Positions 4,871-8,555 of a DNA stretch of 8,555 nt are shown here, piece after piece. The notes under the pieces are model-generated. The model was not told where the DNA came from. It was given only the letters and a program-made list of their open reading frames with translations, and did no database searches. Origin of the DNA: Candidatus Kaiserbacteria bacterium (GTDB taxonomy: Bacteria; Patescibacteriota; Minisyncoccia; Phycocordibacterales; UBA12088); assembly GCA_003561715.1 (NCBI GenBank), contig PWVU01000046.1, positions 1 through 8,555 of the forward strand, in the 5' to 3' direction. Each line of letters begins with the position of its first letter. Within the stretch, counting starts at the first letter, position 1. The translations under genes were made by a program, and so were the position numbers.

Positions 4871-5884
4871 ATGGTTGGTATTACTCGCTTGGTTGACGAG
4901 TGGGCAAAAAAAGCATATAACGCCTCAATGCAACAGCATGGAGAGCAGAACGATGCCGTACAGACGGACGTACCAGATACCGACATGTCTGAAGCGCGTG
5001 TCGGCAAAAACCCAAGTAATACAAGCACAGAACGACGTCGCAGAGCCGAGGAGTCGCGTAAAAAGAACCCGAAAAACAAGCGTGGGCTCAAGATCGTACT
5101 CGTAACCACCGCGATACTCATCCTGCTTGTGGGTGGCGCAGTGTTCGCATTCCCGCGCCTTGATGCATATCTCCTCGAGCGTGCTGAGCGTGCCGAGCAA
5201 GAGCGACAAGCGGCAGTGGCGCAGGAATTGGAAGAGGACGAATTTGTGCCCATCGCTGAACGGGTGATCGAGGACGTGCGCAGTAATATCTATCGTCCGC
5301 GATCAGTATCGCCCGACGAACGTCGCGACGGATCTTCCGGACGCTCCTCAACACAGACCGGCGAGTCCTTCTCGGCGACCGAGGTAGTGTCTGATGCAGG
5401 CGACGGCGCAAGTGCAAGCGTTTCGATCGAGCAAGAGATCATCGCGCACTCCTCTTCCGAGGTTTCAAGCGATGCATCAGACAATGCGCCAGACAATGGA
5501 TCAGGCAATGAATCAGATACTGCAAACGATCTTCAGCTTGATCCGTTTGGTCTGCTGTTTTTGATGCGTGAGGCGGTGATCTCCTACGACGACGCAGGCG
5601 AGTATGCACGCGAAGGGCGCTTCAATACCTCCCTTTCCTACTTGCGTGAAGCCGAACTACTCTTTACCGAACTGATAGAGATCATCGACGAAGGCATTCA
5701 TACGCTTGAAGAAGACGAACGACGTGGTGCGGAGCGCTTGCGACGATCTGCGCAGTATTTTCTCAGCGCACAAAGCGGCGCCCAACAATTCGTGCAAGGC
5801 ATCGAGCCCGATGTCGACATCGCCGCGCAAGACGCCCGCGCCCGCGCGGAATTGCGCGAAGCGCGGGCACTACTTGAAGCATAG
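4871..5884 (+). CDS. single-pass membrane protein with low-complexity linker and helical C-terminal domain
   Basis: This 337-residue protein has a hydrophilic N-terminus ending in a dense basic cluster (about residues 55-74, RRRR and KKNPKNKRGLK). One membrane helix follows at about 75-94 (IVLVTTAILILLVGGAVFAF), then a charged helical stretch rich in E, R, A and Q (about 98-135). A Ser/Asp/Gly/Asn-rich linker runs over about 143-222, with repeats of the form SDASDNAPDNGSGNESD. A C-terminal helical region (about 223-337) includes two amphipathic helices, SLSYLREAELLFTELIEII and RRGAERLRRSAQYFLSAQSG. The positive-inside rule places the N-terminus in the cytoplasm and the linker plus helical domain outside. 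The flexible linker suggests the C-terminal domain is held away from the membrane. I do not recognise a family; the C-terminal helices look faintly TPR-like. No SD precedes the ATG; a later start at 4928 (MQQHGEQ) cannot be excluded. Near the stop, 5834-5841 and 5861-5868 form an 8-bp GC inverted repeat. Confidence 0.8.
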   Translation: MVGITRLVDEWAKKAYNASMQQHGEQNDAVQTDVPDTDMSEARVGKNPSNTSTERRRRAEESRKKNPKNKRGLKIVLVTTAILILLVGGAVFAFPRLDAYLLERAERAEQERQAAVAQELEEDEFVPIAERVIEDVRSNIYRPRSVSPDERRDGSSGRSSTQTGESFSATEVVSDAGDGASASVSIEQEIIAHSSSEVSSDASDNAPDNGSGNESDTANDLQLDPFGLLFLMREAVISYDDAGEYAREGRFNTSLSYLREAELLFTELIEIIDEGIHTLEEDERRGAERLRRSAQYFLSAQSGAQQFVQGIEPDVDIAAQDARARAELREARALLEA

Positions 5885-5913
5885 ATCGGCTAATCGGTCA
5901 TTGAAAACTTGCT

Positions 5914-5936
5914 ATTTTCCGAAGCTGAAAATTTTT
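5914..5936 (+). terminator. weak AT-rich hairpin between convergent genes
   Basis: ATTTTC (5914-5919) and GAAAAT (5927-5932) form a 6-bp stem with a 7-nt loop followed by TTTT. It lies in the 61-nt gap between the stop codons of two convergent genes, where a terminator is expected. The stem is short and AT-rich, so it is only a candidate. Confidence 0.35.
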
Positions 5937-5945
5937 GGCTATAGA

Positions 5946-6707
5946 TTACAAAGATTCTAAAGAATAGTCCGTATCATCAGGCGTAAATACCCTTGACTTG
6001 TATTCGTCAGGTAAATGCCAGACTAACTCATAAAACATCCCACCAGGACCAATTGGTCCAGTAGTATAGTCTGGCTGTTCTTTTTGAATATGAGCTTCAA
6101 CGAGAGTGAATAGTTGTAGCCAGTACGGCAGGAGCTGACCATCGATTTCGCCCATGATATCTTTAGCCTCGCTCAATACTTGTACTGTCTCGTAACTCAG
6201 TCTAAGCTCGTCGGCTTCCGTCCGACTTAATCGGCTCCCGGCCAATGTAAAAATCTCAGAAATCCGCTCCTGTTTCTTGGTCTGCTTCTCTACCAACTCG
6301 CGGTTTTTAGATCGAAACTCAATATGATGAATTAACATGTGGTACAGGGGTAGCCGGCTCTTTCTGAACTCCACTTGATAGAGTGCAGCTACTAGTAACT
6401 CTCTGGCCTCCTTCCATGCATCTTTGTCGATCAGAATCGAATCTACCAGCGGATCAAGAGCGCGGAGAATAACAGCCTCGTCAGCTTTTTCATGTAACAA
6501 GTGTTCAATTTGGGCAATCAGCGGCGAGAATGGTGAGGTTTCAATACTCCGCAGAATCGCTTCGCCAGCTAAGGCACTTTGTAGATACAGATCAGCATAG
6601 GTCCCTTGCAGTAAATCATGTTCTAGGGTACGCCCCTGTTGCTCGTCTTTGACCGCATCGCCAGTCGGGACGACTAGTTGATTCGCCAGATTTGTCAGCG
6701 TTGCCAC
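5946..6707 (-). CDS. uncharacterised helical protein or detached C-terminal part of the upstream PEP-binding gene
   Basis: 253 residues from a GTG at 6707, which follows GAGGA by four to five nucleotides, a reasonable SD. The predicted structure is almost wholly helical, with a charged stretch FRSKNRELVEKQTKKQERIS near residue 130-150, then a shorter Gly/Pro segment (TTGPIGPGG) and a conserved-looking tail (YELVWHLPDEYKSRVFTPDD). I see no histidine swivel motif and no PEP/pyruvate TIM-barrel motif of PEP synthase, and I do not recognise the family. The same frame stays open upstream through the gap and into the end of the preceding ORF but offers no ATG, GTG or TTG there. So this may be either a separate gene or the continuation of one 498-residue protein broken by a frameshift. 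Confidence 0.65.
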   Translation of the reverse strand: MATLTNLANQLVVPTGDAVKDEQQGRTLEHDLLQGTYADLYLQSALAGEAILRSIETSPFSPLIAQIEHLLHEKADEAVILRALDPLVDSILIDKDAWKEARELLVAALYQVEFRKSRLPLYHMLIHHIEFRSKNRELVEKQTKKQERISEIFTLAGSRLSRTEADELRLSYETVQVLSEAKDIMGEIDGQLLPYWLQLFTLVEAHIQKEQPDYTTGPIGPGGMFYELVWHLPDEYKSRVFTPDDTDYSLESL

Positions 6708-6745
6708 ACATTCCTCATGAATCGGACCATCCGCCAGAACATAAT

Positions 6746-7441
6746 TTACAAGCCAAAAATGTATTGATCCGGAGTAATCAGGCCTGACACGATTGCCTCC
6801 CCTATCCCCCAGCCGGCTTCGATAACGATCTGGTTGGGGTCTTTGGTAACAGGATGCACCGAAAAGGCAACGCCCGAAACTTCCACATCGATCATTTCCT
6901 GGACTACGACTGCTATCGAAATGGGCTTATGCTGTAAGCCTTTTTCACAACAATAGAAGAGTGCGCGCGGGCTAAACAGCGATGCCCAGCAGTGTTTTAT
7001 TCGCTCCTGGGCATCGGTTGGCGCAACAAAAAGATATGAGTCGAGTTGTCCTGCCCACGCTGCCGTAATTGAATCCTCAGCGGTCGCTGAAGAGCGTACT
7101 GCCAGATAGGGAACATCAAGAGCTTGCAAAGCGTGCGTCATTTCAGCAGTTAATCTCTCTGACAATGGTGCGGCAAGAATTTGTTGAGTGATATGTTCTG
7201 AAGCGTTAGCAATGGCGGTTTCATCCGTATGGTCAAGCTCGCTAAGGGTTTTGGCAATTTCAGCCTCGATATGGTTAATAGAACTAAAGTCCTGAAAGGC
7301 ATCGGTGGTCACAACAAATCCCGTCGGCACCGGTAACCCAACCTGGAGCATATCGCCGAGCGACGCGCCTTTGCCACCGGCGACCTGAATATCGTACCGG
7401 CTGAGTTCGTTTAGCTGGCGTGTATATGCGTGTTTGTTCAC
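6746..7441 (-). CDS. PEP/pyruvate-binding (PPDK N-terminal) domain protein, short form
   Basis: 231 residues matching the ATP-binding N-terminal domain of PEP synthase / pyruvate phosphate dikinase. Landmarks: AGGKGASLGDM (21-31, K24 of the nucleotide site), VPTGFVVTTDAF (38-49), AVRSSATAEDS (114-124, R116), AWAGQLDSYL (128-137), and VQEMIDVEVSGVAFSVHPVT (180-199) followed by GWGIGEAIVSGLITPDQY (210-227). In PEP synthase (about 790 residues) this domain phosphorylates a histidine on a swivel domain, which passes the phosphate to pyruvate in a C-terminal barrel. Here the frame ends soon after the ITPDQY motif, so the end of the ATP-binding domain, the swivel histidine and the barrel are all absent. 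The gene cannot encode a complete PEP synthase. It starts at a GTG placed six nucleotides after a -10 box, suggesting a leaderless mRNA. A frameshifted or degraded gene is as likely as a functional stand-alone domain. Confidence 0.85.
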   Translation of the reverse strand: MNKHAYTRQLNELSRYDIQVAGGKGASLGDMLQVGLPVPTGFVVTTDAFQDFSSINHIEAEIAKTLSELDHTDETAIANASEHITQQILAAPLSERLTAEMTHALQALDVPYLAVRSSATAEDSITAAWAGQLDSYLFVAPTDAQERIKHCWASLFSPRALFYCCEKGLQHKPISIAVVVQEMIDVEVSGVAFSVHPVTKDPNQIVIEAGWGIGEAIVSGLITPDQYIFGL

Positions 7442-7447
7442 GGATTT

Positions 7448-7458
7448 ATAGTAGCAAC
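7448..7458 (-). promoter_or_regulatory. extended -10 promoter of the PEP-binding gene
   Basis: Minus-strand GTTGCTACTAT contains TGC plus TACTAT and ends six nucleotides before the GTG start at 7441, so transcription should begin at about the start codon. The same 11 bases occur in inverted orientation at 7579-7589 in front of the divergent exonuclease gene. Confidence 0.55.
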
Positions 7459-7578
7459 GATACTGCTTTCAAGCTACGAAAGTTCGCTCAAGTATCAATT
7501 GTGTCCAGCTGAATCACAACGAATATCCTTTACAGCGGTACTCTGGTTGATCGATCTTTCTTTATGAATGTGCATATA

Positions 7579-7589
7579 GTTGCTACTAT
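7579..7589 (+). promoter_or_regulatory. extended -10 promoter of the exonuclease gene
   Basis: GTTGCTACTAT carries TGC plus TACTAT (7584-7589). Seven nucleotides separate it from the ATG at 7597, which predicts a leaderless mRNA starting at that ATG. This decides the start: the earlier in-frame ATGs at 7564 and 7588 would lie upstream of or within the promoter. ATAGT and ACTAT around it also form a small palindrome. Confidence 0.55.
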
Positions 7590-7596
7590 GGTACGT

Positions 7597-8364
7597 ATGA
7601 AACTCATCTCATGGAATGTGAACGGTTTGCGGGCGGTGGTGAAAAAGGGCTTATGGGAGCCATTTTTGGCGCTTGATGCAGATATATTTACCCTTCAAGA
7701 AACAAAAGCGACGCCAGAGCAGCTCCCTGGTGATGTTCTCAATATCGCGGGCTATCATGCGTATTTTACGCATCCCGAGGAGAAGAAGGGGTATAGCGGC
7801 GTTGCGCTCTACACCAAACAAGAGCCTACAAAAGTGACCTACGGCATGGGCGTGCCCGCATTGGACCGCGAGGGGCGACTCATAACGGCATTCTATGACA
7901 GGTATGTGATCTGCGCGTGCTACTTCCCCAATGGCGGCGGTCTTCCCGAGCGCTTTGAATATAAGCTCGATTTTTTCGACGCGTTCTTGGCGTATGTAAA
8001 CGATTTGCGCGCAGAGGGATATTCGATCATATTCACGGGTGATGTGAATGTGGCGCATAACGAAATTGATCTTGCACATCCCGCTACCAATGTCGACAAT
8101 CCCGGCTTCCGCATCGAGGTGCGTGAGTGGGTCGACGAGGTCGTGCGCAATGGGTATGTTGACACGTTCCGGCATCGCTACCCCACCGAAGTGAAGTATT
8201 CATATTGGGATATGAAGACACGCGCGCGCGATCGCAATGTCGGCTGGCGGATTGACTACGTATTCATCTCGAACGATCTCCTCCCGAAGCTCAAAAATGT
8301 CTTTATCCTCAATGATATATTTGGCTCCGACCACTGCCCTGTCGGCGTAGAGATCGATTTATAG
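7597..8364 (+). CDS. xth: exodeoxyribonuclease III / AP endonuclease (Xth/ExoA family)
   Basis: A 255-residue DNA-repair enzyme that cleaves the backbone 5' of abasic sites and removes 3' blocking groups, acting in base excision repair in the cytoplasm. The metal-dependent EEP-fold active site is complete: WNVNG (N7), LQETK (E35), the catalytic Tyr in CYFPNGG (Y109), FTGDVNVAHNEIDL (D149, N151), WRIDYVF (D220) and SDHCPVG (D245, H246). Length and motif order fit the family (about 250-270 residues), closer to ExoA-type than to eukaryotic APE1, which has an N-terminal extension. I start at MKLISWNVNG because family members begin there and a promoter overlaps the codons upstream. It is divergent from the PEP-binding gene across 155 bp. 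The gene symbol is a family-level name. Confidence 0.96.
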   Translation: MKLISWNVNGLRAVVKKGLWEPFLALDADIFTLQETKATPEQLPGDVLNIAGYHAYFTHPEEKKGYSGVALYTKQEPTKVTYGMGVPALDREGRLITAFYDRYVICACYFPNGGGLPERFEYKLDFFDAFLAYVNDLRAEGYSIIFTGDVNVAHNEIDLAHPATNVDNPGFRIEVREWVDEVVRNGYVDTFRHRYPTEVKYSYWDMKTRARDRNVGWRIDYVFISNDLLPKLKNVFILNDIFGSDHCPVGVEIDL

Positions 8365-8388
8365 GACGTATTCTGATATAAAAGACAC

Positions 8389-8397
8389 TTATCCACA
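8389..8397 (+). promoter_or_regulatory. perfect DnaA-box 9-mer
   Basis: TTATCCACA is the high-affinity DnaA-box consensus. It is a single copy, 25 nt after the exonuclease stop and just before the promoter at 8408-8436, with no cluster and no AT-rich unwinding region. It could mark DnaA control of that promoter, or be chance. Confidence 0.3.
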
Positions 8398-8407
8398 CGT
8401 CGAGTCC

Positions 8408-8436
8408 TTTACCTGACTTTTATGTGGGAGTATACT
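8408..8436 (+). promoter_or_regulatory. promoter reading out of the right edge, probably for an rRNA operon
   Basis: TTTACC (8408-8413) is followed after exactly 17 nt by TATACT (8431-8436), giving a start near 8443. No coding sequence follows in the remaining 110 bases, but boxA-like motifs do, as in rRNA leaders. Confidence 0.5.
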
Positions 8437-8472
8437 AACTGCAGATTAAAGACATTGATGGTGTCTTGGAAG

Positions 8473-8501
8473 AGTTCTTTAGTGACATTTTAGTTCTTTG
8501 A
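8473..8501 (+). promoter_or_regulatory. boxA-like antitermination motifs (rRNA leader)
   Basis: AGTTCTTTAG (8473-8482) and AGTTCTTTGA (8492-8501) are near-identical direct repeats 19 nt apart. The second continues as AGTTCTTTGAAAAAA, very like the GTTCTTTGAAAA boxA of Firmicutes rRNA operons. BoxA binds the NusB-S10 complex so that polymerase reads through rRNA genes. The AT-rich, non-coding sequence after it fits an rRNA leader. The rRNA gene itself would lie beyond the window. Confidence 0.5.
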
Positions 8502-8555
8502 AAAAAGTGAAAAAAGTTTGAAATTTTGTGCATTGTACGATTGCTCAAAAAGAAA

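Noticed and set aside
7564..7596. Longer start for the exonuclease at 7564.
   Set aside because: The family begins at MKLISWNVNG, and the extended -10 box at 7581-7589 lies within the extra codons.
8389..8397. Replication origin suggested by the DnaA box.
   Set aside because: Only one perfect box, no cluster, no AT-rich unwinding repeats and no dnaA or dnaN nearby.

Overview
The window reads as a compact bacterial chromosome segment, most likely from the Candidate Phyla Radiation / Patescibacteria. This placement is an inference. It rests on short intergenic gaps, small uncharacterised membrane proteins, a LabA-like NYN protein between rpsO and pnp, start codons that mostly lack Shine-Dalgarno (SD) sequences, and putative extended -10 promoters so close to the start codon that several mRNAs should be leaderless. 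The standard code (TGA = stop) fits every gene. Nothing in the window is a complete RNA gene, CRISPR array or insertion sequence with a transposase.

Layout. 1-869 (-): N-terminal 289 residues of polynucleotide phosphorylase (pnp), running off the left edge, preceded by a leader with two mutually exclusive hairpins. 1205-2323 (+): a membrane protein joining an SPFH/Band 7-like domain to a multi-pass C-terminal half. 2333-2875 (-): a NYN-domain putative RNase, tail to tail with it. 3112-3378 (-): ribosomal protein S15 (rpsO) with its own promoter and terminator. rpsO and pnp are often adjacent in bacteria; here two genes lie between them.

3379-4209 is the most unusual stretch: a cluster of strong hairpins, then a self-contained cassette made of a consensus-like promoter, a roughly 92-nt folded leader, a strong SD, a 46-residue predicted lipoprotein and a GC-rich terminator with a GTGA tetraloop. 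4210-4611 (+) is a four-helix membrane protein whose stop codon runs into a roughly 213-bp element with 21-bp inverted termini and several internal hairpins. 4871-5884 (+) is a single-pass membrane protein of unknown function.

5946-7441 (-) holds a PEP-synthase-type ATP-binding domain that stops after 231 codons, followed in another frame by a 253-residue helical reading frame. One extra base in a T5 tract would fuse them. 7597-8364 (+) is an exonuclease III / AP endonuclease, divergent from the PEP-binding gene; the two share an identical 11-bp promoter core in inverted orientation. The right end (8365-8555) has a perfect DnaA-box 9-mer, a promoter and boxA-like motifs, suggesting that an rRNA operon begins just outside the window.

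Functionally, pnp, the NYN protein and S15 concern RNA decay and translation, and the exonuclease concerns DNA repair. The membrane proteins and the lipoprotein cannot be assigned to a pathway from sequence alone.
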